A stretch of 64,000 nt of DNA, taken from the NCBI GenBank assembly GCA_039621445.1, contig CP154956.1:91731934-91795933 (forward strand), given 5' to 3'. How positions within the stretch are numbered: position 1 is the stretch's first letter; every line of letters starts with the position of its first letter. This DNA is from Euglena gracilis (lineage: Eukaryota > Euglenida > Euglenophyceae > Euglenales). This document shows, piece after piece, positions 29,997 to 40,315 of this stretch. A program made the position numbers and the translations under genes. The notes under the pieces are model-generated. The model ran no database searches. It was not told the origin of the DNA and was given only the letters and a program-made list of their open reading frames with translations.

Positions 29997-32979
29997 GGGC
30001 CAGCCGCTTCCTCCATGGCTGGCCCAGCTGGTCCACCACCAGGCGGGCTAGCTCCACGTCCGTCATGTCCCCGATCTGCATCGCCAGCGCCTTGGCGTTG
30101 GCGAAGTACTCCCGCCACTCACGCTCCGTCAGCTTGCCCCGCGTCACCACCTTGAGGTGACGGAGCTTCCTTCGTAGTGCTTCTCGGTCATCTCCACCCA
30201 ACTCCAGGTCCAGCCTCGCCCACAGCTCCTCGAACGGCATCTTGGGGTAGGTCTCCACCATCAGGTCGATGTGCAACGCCGTCGCCTCATCCACCGTACT
30301 CCGCAGCAGCGCCACCCGCTGCGCCTCGCTGAGGAGGGGGACCATCCCCTCCACCTCGCGGAGGTAGGGGAGCCACCGCCGCCTCCATTGGGGCCAGTCC
30401 TCGGCGTTACCCGAGAACCGGCCCGGATGCCTCCCCCCGAGCGCATCCAGGAGGTGCGGTGGCAGGATCTGCAGCTGGGGAGCCCCCAGCGGCAGGGTGG
30501 TTGCTTGGACTTCTCGGATGGCGGTTCCCCTCACGGGTGCGGGCACGCTCGCCCCCGCACGCATGAGGAGCATCGGTGCTGCATTCGTCGGCACCGGGCA
30601 GGATCGCACGAGCCGCAGCTCCGGTCGGAGCCGCGACGCGGGCGGATTGGCTGGGTCCGCTGGTGTGGCCGCAGTCGCAGCCGGCACCGCAGACTGCATC
30701 GCTGGCGGGGGCCCGCCGGCAGGGTGGGCTGATGGCTGCATGGCTGGCTGGGGAGACACCCCGGTGGCGAACGCCACCGCGGGGGTCTGATGCATGGCAT
30801 GCGATGGGTTGGGATGGACGGCTTGCTGGTACACCTTGCCTTCGGCACACTGCGGATCAGTGCCTTCGGCACCCAGCGGCTGGCTTGACACGGGCACGGA
30901 GACTTGGGAGACGGGTCGGACTTGGACTCGGACAGACTGGTTAGCAGCCACCGGCACCGAAACCGGTGCTGACGGCTTGGACAGGGCGGTGGGTGCAGCT
31001 TGCAGGTGTGATGCCGGATGCTGCGCTGCTCGGTGCGCTGGTGGGGCGGCGGTGCTGGCGGGTCGCGATGCCGGTGCAGACGGATGCGACGACAGCGTGG
31101 ACTGCTGCACTTGCGCGCGGGACGGTTGCGGATGGGATGGTGCACGTTGGGCCGCGGAGGACGACGGTTGGCGCTGTGACACGGACAGCGGTTCTCCTCG
31201 GATGACTGCGGTGCTTGGTCGCCGGGGGAATGTATACGCGGATTGCGGCATGGATATCCCTTCCCTTGCCGGGCGCGCGGTGGTTGACGATGAGGACCGC
31301 TCAGCCGGGGCTCGGGCCGCCCCCGCCGAAGCGGGCTGGGGGGCAGACTGGCAGGGATCGGCTGCCCTTCGGGTTGGCGGCGTGGTCTGAGCCGCCGAGG
31401 ACACCGGGGGTCCCCCGGCTGGGCGGAGACCGGACATCTTAACAGACCACTGCTTGATCTCCTCCTTCGCCATCTGAATCTCCCTGAACAGCGCCGTCAC
31501 CACTTGGTCCACTTCCCGGAGGGCCTTCTCCAAGTACACCCTGCACTTCCCCTCCAACTCCACGGATATCCGGTCGGCCAGCTTGTTGAAATACTGCACC
31601 TGCAACGCCGGGATCTCGGTCTTGGAGTTGAGCTCCATCCGCTGCAGTCGCTCCTCCATCTGCCGCACCACCGTGGCGATCTCCTCCCGCGTCACCGTTG
31701 CTCCCCGGAGACGGGCCACCTCCACCGCCGTTTCCGGGTCCACCACCCGGGCCGCACCCTCGCCGGGGCCGGCACGCACCATCGCCGTCAAGCCTTGCAC
31801 CTCTGCCTCGCGGCATCGGTGCTCAGCCTGCACGGCGGCGATTGCTTGGGCCGCATCATCCGCCGCCTTTCGGGCGGCCGCCTTGGCTTGCGCCACTTGG
31901 CCCTCGAGCCGTCCGTGCTGGGCTTGGATGGTCTCCATGAACTGCGCGATGACCTTGCCTTGCCCCTCCGCCACTTGTCGATAGGCCGCCGCGGACGCCT
32001 CCTTCGTGGCCTTGATCTCCGTGTCCATCTCCTCCAGCGCCGCGGTGGGCCAGTCATCCCACATCTCCCGGGTGCGGTTACCCAGGAGGTCGAGCTGGGC
32101 CACCACCTGCCCGAGACTCGCCTCCACGCCGCGGACTTGGGCACCCACGGCGTCGATGCGGCTCGTCAGCCACACCGCCACCTCCTCCGACACCCCGGGA
32201 TACTCGTCCTGCATGGGCTGGTCTTGTACCGGGACTTCATCCCCGGCACCCATCTCCTCCTGGTACATCTCGGGGGCCATATCTTCCTCGTATCCCTCAC
32301 CTGCGGGCTCAGCCTCGTCGTACATCTCGAGGGTCTGCTCGTACGTCTCCTCTGCCTGGTCATACTCCACACCCGCCGCGTCCTCGTCCATCTCATCCAC
32401 GATCCTTGGCCTCTTGAGCGGCCGGTGGGACGATGAGGCTTCAGAAAAGGGGGTTCGTTCCCCCCACACCCTTTGATCCCCTTTGCGGCTCCCTCTGGGG
32501 GTGGTGGGGGAGAACAGCAGCGCCGCCCCCGCCGCGGCCAGCAGCGGGAAGCGGGCCCGCAGCGGCGTGGCGTCCCGCGGGGACTCCAGCTCCGGCAGCT
32601 GGAGCGGCACCAGCGCGAACGCCGCCGCGGACGCCGCTGCGGACGCCGTCGCGGACCCCCCCGGGGACGGCGTGGCTGCTGAGGTGGTGCGCAGGGAGTG
32701 GGACGGGTACGAGGGTGGGGATGGGGTGGACAGGATGGGGAATGTGAGCTGGAGTGGGAATGGGAGCTGGGGGTTTGGGCTTATCGCCTTTTCTTGAGCG
32801 GGGCTAGGTGGGGAAATGGGGGATTCTTGTTCTGCTGTGCACGCTGAGGGGGACTGAGGAGCGGCATGCGTGTGCGGGGGATTGGGATTGGGTATGGGGC
32901 GGTCTTTTTCATGTTGGGGAGTCCCATGGTGGGGGACACCCACCACCGGGGCGGGGTGAGCCTGGGGAGCCGGATCCAT
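29938..32979 (-). CDS. C: gag polyprotein
   Basis: 1013 codons, starting at an ATG about 57 bases after the LTR/PBS (MDPAPQAHPAPVVG). Order: Pro/Ser-rich head; Ala-rich hydrophobic stretch (FPLLAAAGAALLFS, about residues 145-158); acidic Glu/Tyr segment; long coiled coil (about 260-490); Pro/Ser/Ala-rich spacer; capsid-type Retrotrans_gag domain from about 850 (GRFSGNAEDWPQWRRRWLPYL ... LRHLKVVTRGKLTEREW). No zinc knuckle: the frame runs into integrase sequence at the deletion junction and ends in ANGGGGG at 29938. Gag packages element RNA. The coiled coil is longer than in typical Ty3 Gag. Confidence 0.9.
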   Translation of the reverse strand: MDPAPQAHPAPVVGVPHHGTPQHEKDRPIPNPNPPHTHAAPQSPSACTAEQESPISPPSPAQEKAISPNPQLPFPLQLTFPILSTPSPPSYPSHSLRTTSAATPSPGGSATASAAASAAAFALVPLQLPELESPRDATPLRARFPLLAAAGAALLFSPTTPRGSRKGDQRVWGERTPFSEASSSHRPLKRPRIVDEMDEDAAGVEYDQAEETYEQTLEMYDEAEPAGEGYEEDMAPEMYQEEMGAGDEVPVQDQPMQDEYPGVSEEVAVWLTSRIDAVGAQVRGVEASLGQVVAQLDLLGNRTREMWDDWPTAALEEMDTEIKATKEASAAAYRQVAEGQGKVIAQFMETIQAQHGRLEGQVAQAKAAARKAADDAAQAIAAVQAEHRCREAEVQGLTAMVRAGPGEGAARVVDPETAVEVARLRGATVTREEIATVVRQMEERLQRMELNSKTEIPALQVQYFNKLADRISVELEGKCRVYLEKALREVDQVVTALFREIQMAKEEIKQWSVKMSGLRPAGGPPVSSAAQTTPPTRRAADPCQSAPQPASAGAARAPAERSSSSTTARPAREGISMPQSAYTFPRRPSTAVIRGEPLSVSQRQPSSSAAQRAPSHPQPSRAQVQQSTLSSHPSAPASRPASTAAPPAHRAAQHPASHLQAAPTALSKPSAPVSVPVAANQSVRVQVRPVSQVSVPVSSQPLGAEGTDPQCAEGKVYQQAVHPNPSHAMHQTPAVAFATGVSPQPAMQPSAHPAGGPPPAMQSAVPAATAATPADPANPPASRLRPELRLVRSCPVPTNAAPMLLMRAGASVPAPVRGTAIREVQATTLPLGAPQLQILPPHLLDALGGRHPGRFSGNAEDWPQWRRRWLPYLREVEGMVPLLSEAQRVALLRSTVDEATALHIDLMVETYPKMPFEELWARLDLELGGDDREALRRKLRHLKVVTRGKLTEREWREYFANAKALAMQIGDMTDVELARLVVDQLGQPWRKRLAHEEDRRRAPHPRANGGGGG

Positions 32980-33021
32980 CTTGTCGGTGTGGTTTGTTCC
33001 CAGGAATTTTTTTTCTGTGAA

Positions 33022-33035
33022 AAACCTCTGCTACC
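33022..33035 (-). other. C: primer-binding site
   Basis: Minus strand GGTAGCAGAGGTTT directly after the 5' LTR end GGGAAACT; with the last T it reads TGGTAGCAGAGG, close to initiator tRNA-Met type sites (TGGTA..CAGAG). The same 19 bases (GGGAAACTGGTAGCAGAGG) occur at 61150-61168. Confidence 0.8.
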
Positions 33036-33666
33036 AGTTTCCCGAACGATGTTGTTTTTGCCCAGCCTTCACTCCCGGGGGTCCGTGAGGGGGTACCGGC
33101 GTGGTGGGGGGTAGGCGCGATGGGCTCTGGGGAGAGGGGTAGGTCCCCTTCCCACGTAGGATTTTTTCCCGGGGACCGAAGGCCCTCCTTTTTGGGGAGT
33201 GGTTGGAGGGGGAAGTCCGGCTTGGCGTCCCTTCCGGCAGTGGGGGGGGTTTAGGAAAAGGCCTGGTTGCCCTCCCCTAGGCTTCAGATACCCCAGCACC
33301 AACACCTTTTGGGCTTGTACTGCTCTCCTGCGCCAGCGGATAACCAATCTTTTTTGTAATCCCTTGCTTGCTCCGCCCTTGGGATTTTTGACTTTCTTGA
33401 ACTTTTGCACTTCCTTGGCTCCAGTGCCTTTCCTTGAATTGCTTTGAAATTCCTTGAAAATTGATATAATTTGACCTTGGTCTTGATTCAGCAGGCACAA
33501 CCTTGAATTGAAACCATGGGTAAAAAGAGGGAGCCTGCAGTGAAAAACAGAACAGTTAGAGGTGCGGTTTGCGCTATTTTGATGCTGAATTAGCGCAGTG
33601 GTTCGCTATATACAACAGCAGGCTGTAATAGTGGCAATGGAAGGTGCAGCGGCCGGTCCGCCAACT
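33036..33666 (-). repeat. C: 5' LTR
   Basis: 631 bp, ends AGTTGG ... GGAAACT on the minus strand. TATATA at 33607-33612 is the likely core promoter, reading leftward into gag. Confidence 0.95.
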
Positions 33667-33670
33667 GTAC
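33667..33670. other. Target-site duplication GTAC, right side of C
   Basis: Pairs with 24309-24312. Confidence 0.85.
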
Positions 33671-33730
33671 ATGTCTTCATCCCCGGACTGACAAGCCACT
33701 CAGCCAACTATCCATGTGGTTACCCCATCT

Positions 33731-33824
33731 GTACATAGCCTCCCTCCCCCCTGAACACTCAAATCAAGTAGGCTGTGCCACTGGTCGGTGGACTCGGTTC
33801 GCTCCACCACCGTGCGAACTCCCT
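33731..33824 (+). repeat. Dispersed repeat R94, copy 2
   Basis: GTACATAGCC through CACCACCGTG, nearly identical to 61758-61840 and, inverted, 23288-23356. It ends in a stem (GGTGGACTC...TCCACC) resembling a tRNA T-arm (GGTTCG), so a SINE end is possible. ACTTTCTGAG-type sequence follows at two of the copies. Confidence 0.85.
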
Positions 33825-34394
33825 CACTTTCTGAGACTTTCTGACTTTCTGCTATCCGCCTTGTATAATGGCCAACCCACTGCCTTCGACCTCACAGTGG
33901 TCCAGTTGGCAAAACGCAAACCGACAAGGCAAAGAAAAATGGGAACTCTTCACGAAACAAAAGGAAAAAGATAAACATGACAAATATGACGAACCGTGCC
34001 AAAGGCAGGTTGCAGTTTTGCGACATTTTTCTTTGGCACTTAGATAGAAGTTTTGCTATCTGGCAGTCTTATGTGGCCTTATAGCCGAAAAGTAACAAGT
34101 TGGGAGATATTATTACGGTGTGCGCGCTGTACGATGTGCGTCTTCTTACTGGCGGCGTATACCACCCAAGGAAGGCTTCACAGCGCGGCGCGGACAAAAT
34201 GTTGTCGATGGGGTATCCCCATAGGCTTATACCTCGATGGACGGGCAATAGCCCAAAAGGGAAGGGCTACGTATGTGAAGTATAAATACATATTGGCAGA
34301 TGTGCCTGGGATGGATATCAAATTCAGGGCCTATAGGCCTGATGGAAAGGTCAGAACAGGAACCATGGGCCTGTGGCCTGTACGCCTGGTATAT
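33825..34394. other. Spacer downstream (minus sense) of element A, no gene
   Basis: Contains short palindromes such as GGCCTATAGGCC and ATCCCCATAGGC... typical of A. Probably A's 3' untranslated part. No LTR was detected by comparison with 55.8-56.3 kb. Confidence 0.35.
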
Positions 34395-35651
34395 CTATGG
34401 CACAGATGGCAATTGCCTGGGAGTCGGGGGTCTGATCTCCCGAACGTAATCTCCTTCAGGAGTTTCCACTATCTCCAGTATCGGAGGTTCAAAATTTACA
34501 AGTTGCCTTTCAGACTCATCGACATCATAATCGGGTGATTCCCAGGTTTGCGTAAACCCATCGGGTAATCGTACTCCGAGCCTATTGGCTTCTCGATGAA
34601 GAAAATTCTGGAGGTTATCCCAGAAGAAAAGTGGCAACATTGCCGGCCAGATCCAAAAATTCAGGCGGGGGTGGTTGCATTGAACCTGTGGGGGTATCCC
34701 CGGGAAGGTGGCAGTATCTGCCTTGCAATGCCAATTTGCGACTCGCGCTCGGATTGTAAAGGGCCTTAAGATTTCTCTTACCCAATCGGTAAATTCTACC
34801 TTTTGGGCCTCAGGGGGGTATTCAGGCAACAAAAATGTATAGCTTGGTTGGTTTGGCAGGCTTTGTGCCAAGAGAAGTGGGTATATCACCCTGTCCCGAT
34901 CAGAGGCTTGAAAAAGATATGGCACTTTGGCCTTCCCTGCTGACTCGACTGCGAGTCGGACAGCTGCGCTGTCAGATGAAAATCTTTGGCGATTCCGCCT
35001 GTGCGGTAGCTGTGTACAGCTTTGATTTTCTTGAACTGGTAGAAGTTGATTTGGGACTTATAGTCCCCTTTGAATTTGACCAGATGGTCTTCATTTTCTG
35101 GTATGAATCTAGTCATACCGCCAGTGGCAGGTAACCAAAAATCTGCCTGTAGGCAGTGGATGCAACGGACAGGTGTGTCCTTGTCATAATCGTTTTCCGT
35201 CCAGCGGAAATTGTCCATATTGGACCATGCCAGTAGGCAATCGCCACAAAGTAATGCTGCGCAATTGCGCACATACACGTCATGGTGGAAGCTTTTGCTG
35301 TCCGGGTTGCGTGTGCAGATATGCACTGCGGGCATGTCGTTTCGTAGCCTATAGCATGCTGTACATAACCACAATAGTGGATCAATTTCCTGGAGAATCC
35401 GGGACGAAATTTCCTCCAAAAAATTGGGCAAAAACCCTTGGAGATTTCGCGTTCCAAAAACGCCAAGTGTGGCTGGTTGTGAAAATACCGGGTTGATCTC
35501 GGTGGAACAAGGGCTTGATCCACTTGTTCAGCCATGGATCACTGCTGTTGCGGATCATATTGATCCTAGCCTGGCGAGTGTTGAGGGGGTCCACTCTGGA
35601 CAATACGTCCTCAGTCCAAAATGGCTCATTGGCCTCATGCGGGACATTTGA
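34395..35651 (-). pseudogene. A: Cys/His-rich domain protein (homologue of the 1027-2202 gene)
   Basis: Three minus-strand frames tile the protein: 35382-35651 (LNKWIKPLF ... SPRVFAQFF), 34886-35431 (WLCTACYRLRNDMPAVHIC, FHHDVYVRN, ALLCGDC, NFRWTENDYDKDTPVRC, LPATGG) and 34395-34925 (RVIYPLLL, NHPRLNFWIWPA, FFWDNLQNFLHREA). Two frameshifts separate them. All Cys and His residues of the E copy are kept. Upstream, the same frame continues through a TAA at 35688-35690 into the Pro-rich half, as in E. Function unknown; the Cys/His pattern suggests two or three zinc ions. Confidence 0.6.
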
Positions 35652-35687
35652 CTGAATCGGTCTGATTGTGGGTTTGCACTTAGCGCC

Positions 35688-36600
35688 TTAAGAGGTTGCA
35701 GCCACATAGTTGGCCATGGGTATCGTGGGTCTTTGGCCTGCGCCAGAGCCATCTCCGCCAGAAGGTGGTGGCTCATCATCTCGCCGCTTTCCAGCGAGCT
35801 TGCAGCCTTCGGCTGAGGGTTTAGCCTTAGGCTTTTTATGTTTCCCATATCGGCGTTCTTCCCGAGGGTCTGCCGGAGGCAGTGGTCTTTCCGCTGTTGC
35901 TAGATTCGGGGCTGCCGGTTTGGCAGGAGGTGGTTGCATTTCCGCCGTTGGCGGTGCTGGTGCAGCTGGTTTAGCTGCTGGGACATCCAACTCCATTGGA
36001 GTTGTAGCCGTAGCCTGTACGGCTGTTGAGCTGCTATCTGCAACAGTAACCCTTTGGGTTTCGGGAGGGGAAGCGGCAGGTGATCCGCGAGGGGTGAACA
36101 CTGCCCATACTGCGAACATCGCCGCAGTCAGACCCCGTAACACACCACCTAAAACACCAGTAGGTATCGTTGGTGATGCGACAGGTTCTGTCGGGGTTGG
36201 TGCCATTTGCCCTGCAGGTAAGGAAAGGGGTGGTACCGGAGGTACCGGTGGCCGTTCGGCCTGAGATGTAGGAGATTCAGGTTCGGAGCTGACATCTCCT
36301 TCAAGAGGAAGGAGAGTTCTGGAGCCCATTGGAGCCGGTGGAAGAGCTGGATGCCGCGGTTCATCCGCACATATTTCTTCCAAGCCTTCCATGCGGTCCT
36401 CACCGCTCTCTCCGTCACTCTCCTCATTGCCCTCCACCGTTTCTGGTGAAGGGCAGCCAGCAGGGGCTGCTGGCTGTTCCGCTATAGCGGTAGGCACAGT
36501 GCCTGTTTGCGCAGTCGCGCTGGTGGGTACCGCTATAGCGGGCTGTGGAGAGGAGGTAGCGACAGAAGATTGACTCTCCTGAAGTCCCTTAGGGACAAAA
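35688..36600 (-). pseudogene. A: proline-rich half of the Cys/His protein
   Basis: Minus-strand frame from the edge of the 1.3-kb insert (about 36600) to TAA at 35688. Low complexity Ala/Pro/Thr/Val, acidic stretch (EGNEESDGESGEDRMEGLEE), a hydrophobic patch (LRGLTAAMFAVWAVF), then a basic KHKKPKAKP block and EPPPSGGDGSGAG. It parallels 2-973 of E in composition and in the basic block. Confidence 0.5.
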
Positions 36601-36612
36601 GGTTCTGATTTC

Positions 36613-37939
36613 CCCACCAGGTGGAAATGCCAAGGCCACAGGCAGGGGGTATCCCCCCCTGAGAGATGCCAGATTGGGAGTTCGGAAATCTGGCAAAGGC
36701 CAGTGTCCGGAGCCGGACCATGGGCCTTCACAAACGGTACAACACGTTTGTCCATTACTGGGATATTCATGCTGTTCTGGTGAGCACACTGGGTGTGATT
36801 GCAAGTATCATCAGACGAAGGCTCTGAAGGCCACGCCTGTGAGGCGCATTGGGTGCCTGAGGCTGACTGTTGAGGAACAGCCAGATGGCAAGACAAGATC
36901 CGTGGCAATCCAGATGGAGCCATGGATTGCTCAAGATCGTGATGAGATTGTCTCAATTTGCAGTGCTGGAGAGCCTGGGGCTACAAACGGCATGTTGCCA
37001 TCGAAATCTGCAAAGAGAAGACGACAGCGGAAGGCCTTGGCTGTGGCCAGGGGATTGCAATGTTGATCTGCAGCTCTCTGTCTGGCAGGCTGATGCCCAG
37101 TCCCGTGTGGTTGTGTGGCTCGCCTTGCCTGTGGTATTTTTTCTACCCCTGTCTCTGTGGTGGCTGTGCCCGACTTCGACATGTCCGTGGCGACCCGCCC
37201 GCTGGCTGAGTGGTGGTGATTCCCGGTTGGTGCTGTGGCTGTGATGCCCAAGTGGCTTGTGGAGATGTTTGTCAGATTTTATGTGGCCAGTTACACATGT
37301 ATTTTTTCTGGCCTGCCTGCACTGTGGACCGCTTCAAGGGGGCCTTCGGGCTCTGGGACACGGTGTACGGCGGGGCTCGGTTACCCCCCCTTCGGGAAGT
37401 CATGTCGAGCTTCCACGGTTTCCCGAAAAGAAGAGAGCGGAAACCACGAAGTCTGGACATGGCAGCCCGAGGGGGTGGGACCAGGTTTCCACTGCAAGGC
37501 CTAACGTCGCTTGTGTGTTTTCTCGATTTTTCGGGTCCAGAAACCCGGAAAATCTCGCCGGAGAAGGGGAGTGTGAGCGCCGCTAAGGCCTTGCATTGCC
37601 TTTCCCTGAAATGTGCTGTGATTTTGGTTTTATGATTTAGAAATGACAATTAGGAGTTGCCAATTACAATTTCACCTGTGATTTGTTTGTGTGCAGGTGG
37701 CAAACTCCATGTACTGTTTGAGCTCGTCTGGCGTTGTCTTGTGCACTGCAAGTTGCAGATTGGGATTTGGGAACATTTTACAGAAAGATTTGAAGATTTT
37801 GGAGATGTCAAGATTTCAAGACCCACCAGGTGGAAAGGCCAAGGCCACAGGCAGGGGGTATCCCCCCCTGAGAGATGCCAGATTGGGAGTTGGGAAATCT
37901 GGCAAAGGCCAGTGTCTGGAGCCGGACCCTGGGCCTTCA
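36613..37939. mobile_element. Insert bounded by 118-bp multi-hairpin direct repeats
   Basis: 36613-36730 and 37822-37939 are direct repeats, 118 bp each with four differences by my count. Each folds into consecutive stems: CCACCAGGTGG; GGGGGTATCCCCCCC; TGCCAGATT...AATCTGGCA; AAGGCCAGTGTCCGGAGCCGGACC...GGGCCTT. The 1.09 kb between holds plus-strand coding-like sequence (36731-37066, Cys-rich CCSGEHTGCDCKYH then ARRIGCLRLTVEE-like text) unrelated to A. It interrupts the minus-strand ORFs of A. A small LTR-like element, or a double insertion of a hairpin unit, are the options. Confidence 0.55.
36731..37066 (+). pseudogene. Unknown Cys-rich coding-like segment inside the insert
   Basis: Plus-strand frame continuing from the left repeat: CPLLGYSCCSGEHTGCDCKY, VRRIGCLRLTVEEQPDGK, VAIQMEPWIAQDRDEIVSI, then a basic end and stop at 37066. 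Composition looks like a real protein rather than a shadow. No family recognised. Possibly a captured host gene fragment. Confidence 0.3.
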
Positions 37940-39117
37940 TCCCGCCCAGAACCAAACGTGCCAGAATCCCGGCAGACCGTCCAACATCGGACCGAGGATG
38001 GGATTGCCTTCAAAGGCATATAAAGTTCCATCATGGTGGAAATCACGATTTCGCTCCGTATAGAGCTGTCTGGTCACAGTCACGACGGGATAGGCGACCA
38101 GGATGGGAAGGTTAAGTTCATTTTGGAACTTCCGCATGGCCTCGAATGCGAGGTCATGGATGCTTTGGATGTCCTCGAATAGAGCTTCCACGTCATCCTC
38201 ATAGACGTTCCGGTATTGTCCTTTCTGTCCTTTGCCTTGGCCTTTTTGGCCTGCAGTAGGTGCTCGTTTGGGAGCACTTTTGGCTTTACCCTTGCCCGAT
38301 CGGGCTTCCCATCGGGCAATCTCTTCTCTAGCTTGTTTCCAAGCATGAGGACAGAGATTGGATGCAAAACGGGGGCCTAAAAATGCAGGATTCGTATCGC
38401 TTGTTGGTCCAAGCAATTCCTGTGGGGCATAAGCCAGTTTGGGTGCTGGTATGCTGCAGGTTGATCCTGCATATCCGCCAATAGCGGTGGATTATTGTCA
38501 GGGAGGGGTTCGCCTCTCGGCGGATCGATGTAGGTGGGGTTCCGGACACGTTCGCGAGTATCGTCAAGATTTTTCTGTACTCGTGCACGCTCCGCAGCTT
38601 CATGGTCGGTTTCTGCCCTATGGGCTCTTTGGGCCAGATCGGCTTGTTCGAGCTGTTGCTGGGTGGGTTCAGGAACAGGCAGTACCTCGGTGGTGGCCTG
38701 TTGGCCTGGAGGTACTGTTGTCTCCTGGGGTGGCGCCATTGGTGCTGTTACAGGCTGTGGCGCCGTTGGCGCTGCTACAGGCTGTGGCACGGTTGGCGCT
38801 GCTGCAGCTGCCGGGGCCGCTGCTTTTGCTGGCACCGGTCTGGTGGGTTGCGCCGTTAGCGCTGGCTTGGCCGGCACGGCAAACGGTACGGGCACAGGAG
38901 GGGGTGCGGCCTGTTGGCCACCCGATGCCCGACGTTGCTGTGCAGGGGTAGCCTGTCTGGTTGGGCCTGGGGGTTTTGGTCTCCCCATTGGGGATGATGA
39001 TTCTGGCCTGCCCCGTTTACTACCTAAGTCTGCTGGCCTGTACGGCAATGATGCATATCTGCGTTGTGCATTCACCGAATATTTGCGGGAGCATAGCCCC
39101 CCAGTGGCGGAAAGCAA
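37940..39117 (-). pseudogene. A: Ala/Pro/Gln-rich and charged ORF
   Basis: Two minus-strand frames: 38377-39117 (Pro/Ala/Gln-rich, then a charged helix QQLEQADLAQRAHRAETDHE and DPPRGEPLPDNNPPLL) and 37937-38416 (LGPRFASNLCPHAWKQAREE, basic GKGKAKSAPKRA and GQKGQGKGQKGQ, then VEALFEDIQSIHDLAFEAM). One frameshift near 38410 joins them. The second part, with a basic region before a helical domain, has a Gag-like look. No family recognised. Confidence 0.4.
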
Positions 39118-39120
39118 GGC

Positions 39121-39525
39121 GGGAGATATCCCAGCACCAAGGATGCAGCCATCACGAATTTTTCGCGATACTCAGTCCCCTCCTCGCATGCCAAGACCAC
39201 CACCACCCAATATCGGGAACCTCCAACGCAATATGCGTATCAGCCAACGACGCAACCGTCAACGACACTACCACCATTTCCATTTCCAGCACATCTGGTA
39301 GCTGGAAGTCAGTAGCCCCCACAACGGGATCAGCCGGTGGCTCAGGAACCTGGATCCTGGGCTGAGGATGTGGAGCAGGCCGAGGCCGAAGGCCGTATGG
39401 CTGTGGAAGAGGATGTACCAACGTTATATGAACCCCTCCCAGAACCCCGCTTCACATCACCTCAGCAAGCCATCCAGTACTACCAATCCCTGGAACACCT
39501 CCAGGGCCCACGGTCACATGTGTGA
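39121..39525 (+). pseudogene. Plus-strand Pro/Gln-rich fragment within A
   Basis: Against the strand of its neighbours, the plus strand here reads like protein: TQYREPPTQYAYQPTTQ, then after a TAG near 39306 VAQEPGSWAEDVEQAEAEG and a 60-codon end with LPEPRFTSPQQAIQYYQSLE. It may be an inverted piece of the same element. Minus-strand frames over it are less protein-like. Confidence 0.3.
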
Positions 39526-39660
39526 TGACGAATACGCGGCATCGGCGGTACCTGGATACCCTGTGTACGCATGCTGACATCCGGGGGATATTCCCCAGGC
39601 ATGAAGTACATTTTCCCTGTCAGCAGAGTTTGGCCACAAGCGCACCATTGTGCAATAGGC

Positions 39661-40315
39661 CTATTTGGCCAGGCCCAAAATATGACGACAGTGGTTATCC
39701 CACATCACTTGTAAGGAGGGGTCTGCTCTTTCGAGTGCGCTAACGCGCAGGGCAGTCCGCAGAGTTTTCTCTGCGAGATTCACTAATTCTGCGGTGAATG
39801 TGGGGTATGGCACTGTTGGTGCTGGCTGGGGCGTCTCATGCGCCGCAGGGATCGCATAAGGGGATATACTACTACTACTGCTGACCGCGGTCTGAGCCGC
39901 AGGCTCCCGACCGGGTTGAGCAGCATGAGGAGGCACCGCATGTACGTCGTGTACCTGGTGCGGGACACCCTGTACGGGTTGAGATTGGGGTTGTGTTTGG
40001 GGTTGTTGAGTCATAACGTACTGTGGTGTATACAAGATGGGAGGTGAGGGACCATGCATGGCGTAATGCGCCTGCTCCATTGGAGGTGCCTGTCCCTGCC
40101 TCGCATACTGTTGTTGTTCCATTGGAACTTGGTCTACCTGTTGAGGGTGTGGTTGTTCCACTGGAACTTGATACGCCTGTTGAGGCTGTGTCGCATATGT
40201 AGCTCCCATTGGCACAGAAGCCGCAGGAGCGACGGGTGGCGGTTGCGCCTGGGAGGGGGGCGACATTTGTGCCTGAGAGGGGGGTGGCATTTGTGCCTGA
40301 GAGAGGGCTGACATA
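39661..40315 (-). pseudogene. A: Pro/Gln-rich ORF, downstream part split by element F
   Basis: Minus-strand frame of Gln/Pro/Val/His-rich repeats (SQAQMPPPSQAQM, YQVPVEQPHPQQ, EQAHYAMHG) ending with a helical LVNLAEKTLRTALRVSALE block at 39661. Its upstream portion continues at 45966-46202 beyond element F; both flanks share the plus-strand motif GGCATTTGTGCCTGA. Confidence 0.5.
40312..40315. other. Target-site duplication CATA, left side of F
   Basis: CATA here and at 45962-45965 flank element F. Confidence 0.8.

Larger units (their letters stand above)
24313..33666 (-). mobile_element. Element C: LTR chromovirus with internal deletion (9.35 kb)
   Basis: Both LTRs (24313-24953 and 33036-33666), a 4-bp GTAC duplication, a primer-binding site and a polypurine tract delimit the element on the minus strand. 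Order 5' to 3': LTR, PBS, gag (about 1000 residues), a junction near 30000 straight into the middle of integrase, chromodomain, Pro-rich tail, hydrophobic segment, a 2.5-kb GC minisatellite, PPT, LTR. Protease, RT, RNase H and the N-terminus of integrase are missing, so it depends on relatives. The LTRs differ by about nine substitutions and one 10-base indel by my count (roughly 98.5 percent identical), so insertion was fairly recent. LTR ends are AGTT...AACT rather than TG...CA. Confidence 0.95.

Noticed and set aside
33069-33500. 143-codon minus frame with a near-identical twin at 24134-24787
   Set aside because: Both are the LTR of element C, duplicated by reverse transcription, not two genes.
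33825-34394. 3' LTR of element A
   Set aside because: Comparison with 55.8-56.3 kb showed no convincing shared sequence or TG...CA ends.
35710-36264. 184-codon plus frame opposite the Pro-rich half of A
   Set aside because: Gly/Ala-rich mirror of the Pro-rich minus frame; the minus frame has the homologue in E.
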